The notes below the pieces were generated by a model. That model made no database searches and was not told the DNA's origin. It saw only the letters and a program-made list of their open reading frames with translations. A DNA stretch of 64,000 bases from Kluyvera sp036759925 (GTDB lineage: Bacteria; Pseudomonadota; Gammaproteobacteria; Enterobacterales; Enterobacteriaceae): contig NZ_JAPKIB010000011.1 in the NCBI RefSeq assembly GCF_036759925.1, positions 1 through 64,000 on the forward strand, written 5' to 3'. A program made the position numbers and the translations under genes. Of this stretch, positions 43,095-51,443 are shown piece by piece. The first letter of the stretch is position 1. Every line of letters starts with the position of its first letter.

Positions 43095-43853
43095 TTACAC
43101 TGGCACACCGCTGTGGAAGCGGAACTCGTCGTCCGGCGAGGTGATGAGCGACGCTTCCACTTCACCGAAGAAACGCACCCGTTCGCTGATATCGCCATCG
43201 GCGATTTGCTGCGCCAGCGTCAGGTAGTCTTGATAGTGCCGCGCTTCTGAACGTAGCAGTGACAGGTAAAACGCCTGCAGATCGTCATCCAGATACGGCG
43301 CCAGCGCAGCAAAGCGTTCGCAGGAACGGGCTTCGATGTACGCCCCACAAATCAGCTTATCAATCAGGGTAAGCGGTTCATGAGTACGCACCGCTTTGAG
43401 CATCCCTTTGGCATAGCGGCTGGCGGTGATTTTCACGTACGGGATATTGCGGTTTAGCATCGCTTCGCGCACCTGCGAGAAGTGGTGTAGCTCCTCTTTT
43501 ATCAGCAGCACCATGCTATCGATAAGCTGCCGTCCCCACGGGTCGTCGGTCTGCGGCATCGCGCTTTTCCCCATCTGCTTATGCAGCGCGGTAAAATCTG
43601 GCTCAACGCCCTCGCGAAAGGTAAAAGCTTCATAGGGTTTCAGCCATTCGAGCAGCGCCTGCGCCCCCTCTTTATCCGCCACATATTTACGCACCAGCAG
43701 CATCGCGGTTTGCGCCGCCTTTAGCTCGCACACTAAATGATCGGTCAGCAGCAAAGGGAGATTGGCCGGATCGCGGGCTTTATCGAGCCATGCCTGAGGC
43801 GTTTTGCAATGCAGGAAGTTGAGAACCGGGGAGAGTATTTGCGGGTAATCCAT
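43095..43853 (-). CDS. miaE: tRNA 2-methylthio-N6-isopentenyladenosine-37 hydroxylase
   Basis: 252 residues. Non-haem di-iron ligands sit in KEELHHFSQV (about 120) and RSEARHYQDYL (about 202), with an added Glu in ARSCERFAAL. MiaE adds an oxygen-dependent hydroxyl to the isopentenyl group at A37 of tRNAs that read U-starting codons, which interestingly include the leuX product. The gene occurs in Salmonella, Klebsiella and relatives but not in E. coli K-12, at this same position between yjgN and rraB. Confidence 0.93.
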   Translation of the reverse strand: MDYPQILSPVLNFLHCKTPQAWLDKARDPANLPLLLTDHLVCELKAAQTAMLLVRKYVADKEGAQALLEWLKPYEAFTFREGVEPDFTALHKQMGKSAMPQTDDPWGRQLIDSMVLLIKEELHHFSQVREAMLNRNIPYVKITASRYAKGMLKAVRTHEPLTLIDKLICGAYIEARSCERFAALAPYLDDDLQAFYLSLLRSEARHYQDYLTLAQQIADGDISERVRFFGEVEASLITSPDDEFRFHSGVPV

Positions 43854-43905
43854 ACCGAAATCCTTGCCCTACGGCAGCGGGTGCTGCCGTAGGTAATGTG
43901 ATGAC

Positions 43906-44328
43906 TTAGTGACGTACGCCGTCGTCTTCTTCGTCGACAAAATCTTCGTCGTCGTCATCACCCTCTTCGCCGTTCGGGTCTTCGTAGTAAGTTCCCCAAC
44001 CGTCGTATTCCACTTCGAACTTCTCAGCCAGGTTCATCAGCTGTTCAACCTGCGCGTCGATAAGCTCTGCGTTCAGCGCACTTTCGCTCAGGATATCGCA
44101 GCAGATCACGGTGTCGCCTTCTTCCACTTCCAGCTCTTCCGGTTCCGTCACTTCGTAGCCCAGCTTGAACGCTTCTACCGCCGCTTTCTCCAGACTTTCG
44201 AAATCGTCCGCGGAGAGGTGATGTTCGATGGTGTACAGCGCATCAGGATCGCTGCCGTCTTCCAGCAGTTCTTCAATGATCAGACGGGTCTCTTCGCGCT
44301 GTTCTTCCAGATGTTCAGGGTTTGCCAT
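43906..44328 (-). CDS. rraB: Ribonuclease E inhibitor RraB
   Basis: 140 residues, very acidic, ending in a run of Asp/Glu. Conserved segments are NPEHLEEQREETRLIIEELL at the start and LMNLAEKFEVEYDGWGTYYE near residue 100. RraB binds RNase E and alters the make-up and activity of the degradosome. It is divergent from argI. Confidence 0.95.
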   Translation of the reverse strand: MANPEHLEEQREETRLIIEELLEDGSDPDALYTIEHHLSADDFESLEKAAVEAFKLGYEVTEPEELEVEEGDTVICCDILSESALNAELIDAQVEQLMNLAEKFEVEYDGWGTYYEDPNGEEGDDDDEDFVDEEDDGVRH

Positions 44329-44417
44329 GGCTCGTTCCTCATAATGTGGCTGATACTCTTATTGTCACATACCGTTGCCATTGCCTCCACCTTTCCGATA
44401 AAGATTTGTTATTGGGG

Positions 44418-44461
44418 TTGCAAATGAATATTCATCCATATAAAGTGAATTTTAATTCAAT
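44418..44461 (+). promoter_or_regulatory. argI promoter with two ARG boxes
   Basis: Box 1 (44423-44440) has TGAATATTCATCCA, one mismatch from TGAAT-N4-ATTCA, and box 2 (44444-44461) has the perfect TGAATTTTAATTCA, with 3 bp between boxes. They overlap a promoter with TTGCAA (44418-44423) and TATAAA (44439-44444). The arginine-bound ArgR hexamer would block RNA polymerase, as in E. coli argI. Confidence 0.85.
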
Positions 44462-44488
44462 AAGTGGCTTGAGCCAGGTGAGGGAATT

Positions 44489-45493
44489 ATGTCTACTCTG
44501 TATAAAAAGAACTTCTTAAAATTACTCGATTTTACCCCTGCAGAAATCACCACCCTGCTGCAGCTCGCAGCAAAGCTAAAAGCGGATAAAAAAAGCGGCA
44601 CGGAGTCGCCGAACCTGACCGGTAAAAACATCGCGCTCATCTTCGAAAAAGACTCAACCCGCACACGATGCTCTTTCGAAGTTGCCGCATACGATCAGGG
44701 CGCTCGCGTCACTTATCTTGGATCCAGCGGCAGCCAGATTGGCCACAAAGAATCGATTAAAGACACCGCTCGCGTGCTGGGCCGTATGTACGACGGCATC
44801 CAGTACCGTGGCTACGGTCAGGAAGTGGTGGAAACGCTGGCCGAGTACTCCGGCGTGCCGGTGTGGAACGGCCTGACCGATGAGTTCCACCCAACCCAGC
44901 TGTTGGCCGATCTGCTGACCATGCAGGAACACCTGCCGGGCAAAGCGTTCAACGAAATGACGCTGGTTTATGCCGGCGATGCGCGTAACAACATGGGCAA
45001 CTCGATGCTGGAAGCCGCAGCGTTAACCGGTCTCGATCTGCGTCTGATGGCACCACAGGAATGCTGGCCTGAAGCGAGCCTGGTCGCAGAGTGCAAAGCG
45101 CTGGCGCAGAAAAACGGCGGCAACGTTACCCTGACGGAAGATATTGCTGCAGGCGTGAAGGATGCGGACTTTATCTACACCGACGTGTGGGTATCGATGG
45201 GCGAAGCCAAAGAGAAGTGGGCGGAGCGTATTGCGCTGCTGCGCGGCTATCAGGTGAATAGCACCATGATGAAGCTGACCGGCAACCCGCAGGTAAAATT
45301 CCTGCACTGCCTGCCTGCGTTCCATGATGACCAGACGACCGTAGGTAAGAAAATGGCCGCTGAGTACGGCATGCACGGCGGAATGGAAGTGACCGATGAG
45401 GTCTTTGAATCTCCGGCCAGCATTGTGTTCGATCAGGCAGAAAACCGGATGCACACCATCAAAGCGGTGATGGTCGCAACGCTAAGCAAATAA
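44489..45493 (+). CDS. argI: Ornithine carbamoyltransferase
   Basis: 334 residues, the size of E. coli ArgI. The carbamoyl-phosphate site is EKDSTRTRCSFEV (about residues 53-65), with a further HPTQ motif (about 133) and the ornithine-binding HCLPAFHD (about 272-279). It makes citrulline from ornithine and carbamoyl phosphate in the arginine pathway, as a cytosolic trimer. Repression by ArgR is indicated by the two ARG boxes upstream. A palindromic repeat follows the gene. Confidence 0.97.
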   Translation: MSTLYKKNFLKLLDFTPAEITTLLQLAAKLKADKKSGTESPNLTGKNIALIFEKDSTRTRCSFEVAAYDQGARVTYLGSSGSQIGHKESIKDTARVLGRMYDGIQYRGYGQEVVETLAEYSGVPVWNGLTDEFHPTQLLADLLTMQEHLPGKAFNEMTLVYAGDARNNMGNSMLEAAALTGLDLRLMAPQECWPEASLVAECKALAQKNGGNVTLTEDIAAGVKDADFIYTDVWVSMGEAKEKWAERIALLRGYQVNSTMMKLTGNPQVKFLHCLPAFHDDQTTVGKKMAAEYGMHGGMEVTDEVFESPASIVFDQAENRMHTIKAVMVATLSK

Positions 45494-45502
45494 ACTCACA
45501 AT

Positions 45503-45572
45503 GTAGCCCGGCCGAGCGCAGCGACGCCGGGAAAACCCCGGAGTCGGCGCTATCGCACCTCGTCCGGGCTAC
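45503..45572. repeat. GTAGCCCGGCCGAGCG...CCGGGCTAC palindromic repeat
   Basis: A 70-bp element with GTAGCCCGG and CCGGGCTAC at its ends and GACGCCGGG / CCCCGGAGTC inside, able to fold into a long hairpin. It is nearly identical to 58305-58371. It lies between the convergent argI and tabA and could act as a terminator or mRNA-stabilising structure. Confidence 0.75.
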
Positions 45573-45578
45573 CGTTCA

Positions 45579-46031
45579 TCATTCGACCAGAAGTTTCACA
45601 ACCGCTTTACGCACTTTCGCAGGCTGCCCCACCGCGCACAGCGGCTTGTGGACTTCACCCGGATAGAAGACCACGAAGTCACCTTCGCTCATCACCACCA
45701 TCTTTTCCTGCACGCCTTCCGGCAGAAACGCGATGTCTTTATCCGCCAGCCAGTCGGTGTCCGGTTCGCCCGCAGGTTGGGTGCTGAACGCCATCCCTTC
45801 CTGCCCTTTCAGCACTACCTGGATATCCAGATAACGTGCATGATACTCCGCACGACGATCGGCAAACGGTTCGGTCATGTTCTCAGAGATCATATAGAAC
45901 AGGCGGTTGCCGTCGATGTCATATTTCCCTTCCGGGGTAGCATCGGTAACGTTCGCCATAAGGTGGATAATAGCCTGACGCAGCTCTTCCGGCAGCCAGG
46001 ACTGAAGGTGATGGATGTTGCCAATAATCAT
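45579..46031 (-). CDS. tabA: TabA/YhcH/EbgC-family beta-barrel protein
   Basis: 150 residues from the Met of MIIGNIHHLQSWLP, as in E. coli TabA (YjgK). Typical family segments are RAEYHARYLDIQVVLKGQE and EGDFVVFYPGEVHKPLCAVG, the latter with metal-binding Glu and His of the cupin-like barrel. TabA influences biofilm formation linked to toxin-antitoxin systems in E. coli; its chemical activity is not settled. It is convergent with argI. Confidence 0.9.
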   Translation of the reverse strand: MIIGNIHHLQSWLPEELRQAIIHLMANVTDATPEGKYDIDGNRLFYMISENMTEPFADRRAEYHARYLDIQVVLKGQEGMAFSTQPAGEPDTDWLADKDIAFLPEGVQEKMVVMSEGDFVVFYPGEVHKPLCAVGQPAKVRKAVVKLLVE

Positions 46032-46241
46032 GATGACTCCACGAATAAAACAATGTTTCAATTTTCAGTTGTTATACGTAAATTCGCGATACCATACCAG
46101 TACTTTTTATCATGATTCTGCCGCCCTGCTGATTTAGCGCACACTTTCGCCACCCCGCATGAAAAGTGAATTTATACGCATAAAAATCGAATACTCATTC
46201 CATGAGAATCGTTTTCGTTGATTAAAATGTGAATTAGACGC

Positions 46242-46294
46242 TTGATTGCCAGATAAAGCTGCGTATAATGCCACCCGTTTTGCCGGGAGGAATT
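46242..46294 (+). promoter_or_regulatory. pyrBI promoter and initially transcribed region
   Basis: TTGATT (46242-46247) and a perfect TATAAT (46264-46269) are 16 bp apart. The early transcript contains a run of four U (46278-46281), which recalls the UTP-sensitive start region of E. coli pyrBI where U repeats allow reiterative transcription. GGGAGG precedes the pyrL ATG. Confidence 0.75.
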
Positions 46295-46399
46295 ATGGTT
46301 CAGTGTGTACGACATCGCGTCTTACCGCGTCTGAAAACAGACGCTGGCCTGCCGTTTTTCCTTTCCGTAGCATCCGTATTCGTAAAGCCCCTTATTTAA
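46295..46399 (+). CDS. pyrL: pyrBI operon leader peptide
   Basis: A 34-residue frame starting MVQCVRHRVLPRLKTDAGLPFF, clearly homologous to the E. coli PyrL start, but the C-terminal part (LSVASVFVKPLI) differs. The stop codon lies inside the attenuator stem. Low UTP makes RNA polymerase pause in the T-rich stretch of the leader, the ribosome catches up and blocks the terminator, and pyrBI is expressed. Confidence 0.9.
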   Translation: MVQCVRHRVLPRLKTDAGLPFFLSVASVFVKPLI

Positions 46400-46413
46400 G
46401 GGGCTTTTTTTTT
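46384..46413 (+). terminator. pyrBI attenuator
   Basis: AAAGCCCCTTA (46384-46394) and TAAGGGGCTTT (46397-46407) form an 11-bp stem followed by T up to 46413. It overlaps the end of pyrL and ends 22 bp before pyrB. Confidence 0.92.
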
Positions 46414-46435
46414 GCGCCGTCGTCAGGAGATAAAC

Positions 46436-47371
46436 ATGGCTAATCCGCTGTATCAAAAACACATCATTTCCATAAACGATCTCAGCCGCGAAGACCTTGA
46501 ACTGGTTTTGGCGACCGCCGCCAGCCTGAAAGCGAACCCACAGCCGGAGCTGCTGAAGCACAAAGTTATCGCCAGCTGTTTCTTCGAGGCCTCGACGCGC
46601 ACCCGTCTCTCTTTTGAAACGTCCATGCACCGTCTGGGGGCCAGCGTGGTCGGCTTCTCCGACAGCGCCAACACCTCGCTCGGTAAAAAAGGCGAAACCC
46701 TGGCCGACACCATCTCGGTCATCAGCACCTACGTCGACGCCATCGTGATGCGTCACCCGCAGGAAGGCGCAGCGCGTCTGGCCACCGAGTTCTCCGGCAA
46801 CATTCCGGTACTGAACGCTGGCGACGGCGCGAACCAGCACCCGACCCAGACGCTGCTGGATCTGTTCACCATTCAGGAGACCCAGGGCCGTCTGGAGAAT
46901 CTGAACATCGCGATGGTCGGCGACCTGAAGTACGGCCGCACCGTCCACTCGCTGACCCAGGCGCTGGCGAAGTTTAACGGTAACCGCTTCTACTTTATCG
47001 CCCCGGACGCGCTGGCGATGCCGCAGTACATCCTCGATATGCTCGATGAGAAAGGCATTGCCTGGAGCCTGCATAGCGCCATCGACGAGGTGATGGCAGA
47101 GGTCGATATTCTCTACATGACCCGCGTACAGAAAGAGCGCCTCGACCCGTCCGAATATGCCAACGTCAAAGCGCAGTTCATCCTGCGCGCGGCGGATCTG
47201 GTTGGCGCACGCGATAACATGAAGGTGCTGCACCCGCTGCCGCGCATTGATGAGATCACCACCGATGTCGATAAGACGCCGCACGCCTGGTACTTCCAGC
47301 AGGCTGGTAACGGCATCTTCGCCCGTCAGGCGTTACTGGCACTGGTACTGAATAGCGAACTGGCTCTGTAA
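46436..47371 (+). CDS. pyrB: Aspartate carbamoyltransferase catalytic subunit
   Basis: 311 residues from MANPLYQKHIISI. The carbamoyl-phosphate site is EASTRTRLSFETS (about residues 50-62), then HPQEGAARLA, the HPTQTLLDLF loop (about 134-143) and HPLPRIDEI (about 265-273). It makes carbamoyl-aspartate, the first committed step of pyrimidine synthesis. Catalytic trimers join PyrI dimers to give the UTP/CTP-inhibited dodecamer. Expression is set by the pyrL attenuator. AGGAGA precedes the ATG. Confidence 0.97.
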   Translation: MANPLYQKHIISINDLSREDLELVLATAASLKANPQPELLKHKVIASCFFEASTRTRLSFETSMHRLGASVVGFSDSANTSLGKKGETLADTISVISTYVDAIVMRHPQEGAARLATEFSGNIPVLNAGDGANQHPTQTLLDLFTIQETQGRLENLNIAMVGDLKYGRTVHSLTQALAKFNGNRFYFIAPDALAMPQYILDMLDEKGIAWSLHSAIDEVMAEVDILYMTRVQKERLDPSEYANVKAQFILRAADLVGARDNMKVLHPLPRIDEITTDVDKTPHAWYFQQAGNGIFARQALLALVLNSELAL

Positions 47372-47384
47372 GGGGGAAATGACG

Positions 47385-47846
47385 ATGACACACGATAACA
47401 AATTACAAGTAGAAGCCATCAAACGCGGCACCGTAATTGACCATATCCCGGCCCAGGTTGGCTTTAAGCTGCTGACCTTGTTTAAGCTGACCGAAACCGA
47501 CCAGCGCATCACCATCGGCCTGAACCTGCCGTCCGGCGAGATGGGTCGTAAAGACCTGATTAAAATCGAAAACACCTTCCTGACCGATGAGCAGGTCAAC
47601 CAACTGTCGCTGTACGCGCCAGAAGCGACCGTGAACCGCATCGATAACTACGAAGTGGTGGGCAAGTCGCGCCCGAGCCTGCCGGAACGCATCGAGAGCG
47701 TGCTGGTATGCCCGAACAGCAACTGTATCAGCCATGCCGAACCGGTTTCCTCTAGCTTTGCAGTGAAAAAACGTGCCGATGACGTTGCGCTCAAATGCAA
47801 ATACTGTGAAAAAGAGTTTTCTCATTATGTGGTGCTGGCCAACTAA
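47385..47846 (+). CDS. pyrI: Aspartate carbamoyltransferase regulatory subunit
   Basis: 153 residues from MTHDNKLQVEAIKRG; two in-frame ATGs lie close together and the second has the better spacing to AAGGGGG and matches the E. coli N-terminus. The N-terminal domain binds CTP/UTP and ATP; the C-terminal zinc domain has four Cys (CPNSNC and CKYC). It transmits allosteric inhibition to PyrB. The gene lies 13 bp after pyrB. Confidence 0.96.
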   Translation: MTHDNKLQVEAIKRGTVIDHIPAQVGFKLLTLFKLTETDQRITIGLNLPSGEMGRKDLIKIENTFLTDEQVNQLSLYAPEATVNRIDNYEVVGKSRPSLPERIESVLVCPNSNCISHAEPVSSSFAVKKRADDVALKCKYCEKEFSHYVVLAN

Positions 47847-47919
47847 TTGCGGTTGGTATTGAAATGTGGCCTCTCTATAATGGCTAACACCTTAATACTG
47901 CAGTTCATCTGGAGATATC

Positions 47920-48306
47920 ATGAGCAAAACTATTGCGACGGAAAATGCACCAGCAGCTATCGGCCCATACGTTCAGGGCGTTGACCTGGGCAGCATGATC
48001 ATCACTTCCGGTCAGATCCCGGTAGACCCGAAAACCGGCAGCGTGCCGGAAGACGTATCTGCTCAGGCGCGTCAGTCGCTGGAAAACGTGAAAGCTATCG
48101 TTGAGGCCGCTGGCCTGAAAGTGGGCGATATCGTGAAAACCACCGTATTCGTTAAAGATCTCAACGATTTCGCGACCGTTAACGCTACTTACGAAGCCTT
48201 CTTCACCGAGCACAATGCCACCTTCCCAGCGCGTTCTTGCGTAGAAGTGGCCCGTCTGCCGAAAGACGTGAAGATTGAAATCGAAGCGATTGCCGTGCGT
48301 CGCTGA
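47920..48306 (+). CDS. ridA: 2-iminobutanoate/2-iminopropanoate deaminase RidA
   Basis: 128 residues. The YjgF/RidA signature is plain: ENAPAAIGPYVQGVDLG, SGQIPVDPKTG and PARSCVEVARLPKDVKIEIEA, in which the Arg (about 105) binds the imine carboxylate. It destroys reactive imines released by PLP enzymes such as threonine dehydratase. It follows pyrI by 73 bp with its own ribosome binding site and ends in a strong terminator. Confidence 0.97.
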   Translation: MSKTIATENAPAAIGPYVQGVDLGSMIITSGQIPVDPKTGSVPEDVSAQARQSLENVKAIVEAAGLKVGDIVKTTVFVKDLNDFATVNATYEAFFTEHNATFPARSCVEVARLPKDVKIEIEAIAVRR

Positions 48307-48323
48307 TTGCACGCAGTATGAAG

Positions 48324-48351
48324 AAAAGGCAGCCAATGGCTGCCTTTTTTG
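48324..48351. terminator. Bidirectional terminator between ridA and mgtA
   Basis: AAAAGGCAGCC (48324-48334) and GGCTGCCTTTT (48338-48348) form an 11-bp stem with a 3-nt loop, and T runs on. The A-rich other side can serve mgtA, which ends at 48380. Confidence 0.9.
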
Positions 48352-48379
48352 TTTTAGTGCTGTGGGTTTCCATCACCAA

Positions 48380-51088
48380 TTACTGCCAGCCATAACGGCG
48401 GGTGAAGAACCCTTTCACCATCTGCGTGAAGGTCATATACCCCACCAGAATCGCCACCAGCCATGGGAAGTAGCTCAGCGGCAGCGCTTCTAATTGCAGA
48501 TAGCTTGCCAGCGGCGAGAACGGCAGCGCGATACCAATCGCCATCACCAGCAGCGTCATGGCAAACAGCGGCCACGCGGCGCGGCTCTGCACAAACGGAA
48601 TGCGGCGGGTACGAATCATATGCACAATCAGCGTCTGCGACAGCAGCCCTTCAATAAACCAGCCGGACTGGAACAAGGTCTGCATTTCTGGCGTATTAGC
48701 TTTAAACACCCACCACATCAGGCAGAAAGTCAGAATATCGAAGATGGAGCTGATTGGCCCGAAGAACACCATAAAGCGCCCCAGATCGGCCGGGTTCCAG
48801 CGCTGCGGTTTACGAATCTGTTCGTCATCGACGTTATCGAACGGCAGCGCCACCTGGGATACATCGTACAGCAGGTTCTGAATCAGCAAGTGTAACGGCA
48901 ACATTGGCAGGAACGGCAGGAAGGCGCTGGCCACCAGCACGCTGAAGACGTTACCGAAGTTGGAACTGGCGGTCATCTTGATGTACTTCAGCATGTTCGA
49001 GAAGGTACGACGCCCTTCGATCACCCCCTCTTCCAGCACCATCAGGCTCTTTTCCAGCAGGATAATATCCGCCGCTTCACGGGCGATATCTACCGCACCG
49101 TCCACGGAAATACCGATATCCGCCGCACGCAGCGCCGGTGCATCGTTGATGCCGTCGCCCATAAAGCCCACCACGTGCCCTTCGCGTTTCAGCAGCGTCA
49201 CGATGCGCTCTTTATGCATCGGCGTCAGGCGAGCAAACAGCGTGGTGCGCTGGGCAAGCTTCGCCAGCTCGTCATCGCTCAGGTGCTCAATCTCGCTGCC
49301 AACAATCACATCGCCCGCATCCAGCCCCACTTCATGGCACACTTTCGCCGCCACCAGCTCACTGTCGCCGGTGAGAATTTTCACGGTGATGCCGCTCGCT
49401 TTCAGCGCTTTCAGTGCCGGTGCGGTGGTCTCTTTCGGTGGATCGAGGAAGGCGATATAGCCTTCGAGGATCAGATCGGACTCATCAATGCGCTGATAGT
49501 CGCCTTCACGCGCTGGCAGGAACTTGCTCGCCACCGCCACCACGCGCAGCCCCTGACGATTCAGGGTATCGGTCACGCGTTTGATGCGGCGCAGCATGGT
49601 CTCGTCCAGTGGCACGATTTCACCGTTATGGTAGACCTGCGTACAGACGTTGAGGATCTCCTGCAGCGCCCCTTTGCAAATCAGCTTGTGTACATCCGTT
49701 TTTTCACTGACCACCACCGACATGCGGCGACGTTCGAAATCAAACGGGATCTCATCCACTTTCTGCCAGGCGGTCGACAGCTCACGGGCCGCCACTTCAT
49801 CCACCCCTTCCAGCACTGCGGTATCCAGCAGATTTTTCAGCCCGGTCTGGTAGTGACTGTTGAGCCATGCGGTTTGCAGCACACGCTCGCTCACCTTGCC
49901 GGAGATATCGGTGTGGTTCTCCAGCACGATTTTATCCTGGGTCAGCGTCCCGGTTTTGTCGGTGCAGAGGATGTCCATCGCGCCAAAGTTCTGAATCGCG
50001 TCGAGGTGTTTAACGATAACCTTCTGTTTTGACAGCTTCACCGCCCCGCGCGCCAGCGTTGAGGTGACAATCATCGGCAGCATTTCTGGGGTCAGGCCCA
50101 CCGCCACGGAGAGGGCAAACAGCGCCGCTTCCCACCAGTCGCCTTTGGTATAACCGTTGATTACCAACACGATAGGCGCCATCACCAGCATAAAGCGGAT
50201 CAGCAGCATGCTGACGCGGCTGATGCCTTTCTGGAACGCATTCGGCTCGCTTTCCTGCTCGCTTACGCGACCAGCCAGTTGCCCAAACCAGGTGTTGGCC
50301 CCGGTGGCAATCACCATCGCCTGCGCGGTGCCGCTCACCACGTTAGTGCCCATAAAGCACAGGGTGTCGCACTCGAGCGGGTTGGTTTGATCCGGCTCGC
50401 GGGTATGCGCCACTTTCTCAACCGGCAAGGATTCGCCGGTCAGCGAGGCCTGCGCCACGAACAGATCGCGCGCCTGAATCACGCGCAGGTCGGCCGGGAT
50501 CATGTCCCCCGCCGCCAGTTTGATAATGTCGCCCGGCACCAGTTGGTCGATAGGCAGTTCCACCCAGCTGCTCTCGCCCTTATCATTGATGACGCGCAGC
50601 ACCGTCGCGGTGTTGCTCACCATCGCTTTCAGGGTGTCTGCCGCTTTGGTCGAACGAGCTTCCTGGACAAAATTCAGCAGCGTGGAAATGCCCACCATCA
50701 GCACGATGACCACCGCCGCGAACAGATCTTCCGTCGCGTAAGAGACGGCGGCCAGCACGGTCAGCAGGATGTTGAACGGGTTACGGTAGCAGAGCCACAG
50801 ATGCACCCACCACGGCTGCGGCTGCTGCGCGGGCAGCTTGTTTTCACCATGCGCCACGCGCGCCTGTTCGACTTCCGCGGCGTTCAGCCCTTCCGGATGG
50901 GTGTTAAAGGTTTCCCACAACGCCTGTTCGCTGAGGTGCGCCATTTTCAGGCACTGTTCGCTGAGCGATGGCGGAATAGGTGTGTGAGCAACGCTCTGCT
51001 GAGAAGGCATAGGATCGCGCTGTACCAGACGGCGCGGCAAATGGCGGCCAAGCTGCGCGAACAGCTGCCGGGTTAAATTTTTCAGCAT
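48380..51088 (-). CDS. mgtA: Magnesium-transporting P-type ATPase MgtA
   Basis: 902 residues from MLKNLTRQLFAQLG; an earlier in-frame start at 51118 has no added support. P-type ATPase motifs: TGES (about 225), the phosphorylated Asp in DKTGTLTQ (about 380), and GDGINDAPALRAADIG (about 650). Ten membrane helices are expected, with the last six after residue 700. It imports Mg2+ when the ion is scarce. Control acts through the long leader with the MgtL peptide gene. Compared with E. coli MgtA the N-terminal 40 residues diverge, the rest is highly similar. Confidence 0.96.
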   Translation of the reverse strand: MLKNLTRQLFAQLGRHLPRRLVQRDPMPSQQSVAHTPIPPSLSEQCLKMAHLSEQALWETFNTHPEGLNAAEVEQARVAHGENKLPAQQPQPWWVHLWLCYRNPFNILLTVLAAVSYATEDLFAAVVIVLMVGISTLLNFVQEARSTKAADTLKAMVSNTATVLRVINDKGESSWVELPIDQLVPGDIIKLAAGDMIPADLRVIQARDLFVAQASLTGESLPVEKVAHTREPDQTNPLECDTLCFMGTNVVSGTAQAMVIATGANTWFGQLAGRVSEQESEPNAFQKGISRVSMLLIRFMLVMAPIVLVINGYTKGDWWEAALFALSVAVGLTPEMLPMIVTSTLARGAVKLSKQKVIVKHLDAIQNFGAMDILCTDKTGTLTQDKIVLENHTDISGKVSERVLQTAWLNSHYQTGLKNLLDTAVLEGVDEVAARELSTAWQKVDEIPFDFERRRMSVVVSEKTDVHKLICKGALQEILNVCTQVYHNGEIVPLDETMLRRIKRVTDTLNRQGLRVVAVASKFLPAREGDYQRIDESDLILEGYIAFLDPPKETTAPALKALKASGITVKILTGDSELVAAKVCHEVGLDAGDVIVGSEIEHLSDDELAKLAQRTTLFARLTPMHKERIVTLLKREGHVVGFMGDGINDAPALRAADIGISVDGAVDIAREAADIILLEKSLMVLEEGVIEGRRTFSNMLKYIKMTASSNFGNVFSVLVASAFLPFLPMLPLHLLIQNLLYDVSQVALPFDNVDDEQIRKPQRWNPADLGRFMVFFGPISSIFDILTFCLMWWVFKANTPEMQTLFQSGWFIEGLLSQTLIVHMIRTRRIPFVQSRAAWPLFAMTLLVMAIGIALPFSPLASYLQLEALPLSYFPWLVAILVGYMTFTQMVKGFFTRRYGWQ

Positions 51089-51330
51089 ACAAAAGTCCTC
51101 CGCAGTCGCCGGAGGCAACCGCAGACAGGCCTACGGGCACAGTGAATCTGTACCGTAAAGGCACTTCATTTTTATTGCAGGGACATTAAGACGTGTCACT
51201 GCCTCACATCATCGGCAAGGCAGCGAAAAGCTGGCTTACCGGAAAGTTACTCTCCAGATGGAGAGACGGGTGGGATCGGGATCCATACAGCCTCCGGTAA
51301 GATTGATAATAGAAAACGCCGCGGATTATA
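51089..51330 (-). promoter_or_regulatory. mgtA promoter and Mg-responsive leader RNA
   Basis: A perfect -10 TATAAT lies at 51325-51330 on the minus strand with a poor -35, as expected of a PhoP-activated promoter. About 230 nt of untranslated leader follow before the mgtA ATG and contain the mgtL frame. In Salmonella and E. coli this leader senses Mg2+ and proline availability and controls elongation into mgtA. I could not point to a convincing PhoP box. Confidence 0.6.
51236..51286 (-). CDS. mgtL: MgtL leader peptide
   Basis: A 16-codon frame reading MDPDPTRLSIWRVTFR. It is the counterpart of the E. coli/Salmonella MgtL (MEPDPTPL...), with the Asp-Pro repeat that destabilises ribosomes at low Mg2+ and two Pro codons, and it lies at the expected place, about 150 nt before mgtA. 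It is preceded by GGAGG at good spacing. Confidence 0.85.
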   Translation of the reverse strand: MDPDPTRLSIWRVTFR

Positions 51331-51443
51331 CGCAGAAATTCATAAGGTTTGTGACTATTAGAGCGATATAATAACGTCAGGCAATTCAACGGTACGTCAA
51401 CCATCAGGTAGACGGCATAAAATATTCACGCGGGGCAACTATT

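Noticed and set aside
46322..47284. A 320-codon minus-strand frame opposite pyrB
   Set aside because: Antisense shadow of pyrB; no ribosome binding site or recognisable domain.
51331..51370. A PhoP box upstream of mgtA
   Set aside because: Expected from Salmonella and E. coli, but I could not find two well-spaced GTTTA-type half sites on the correct strand.
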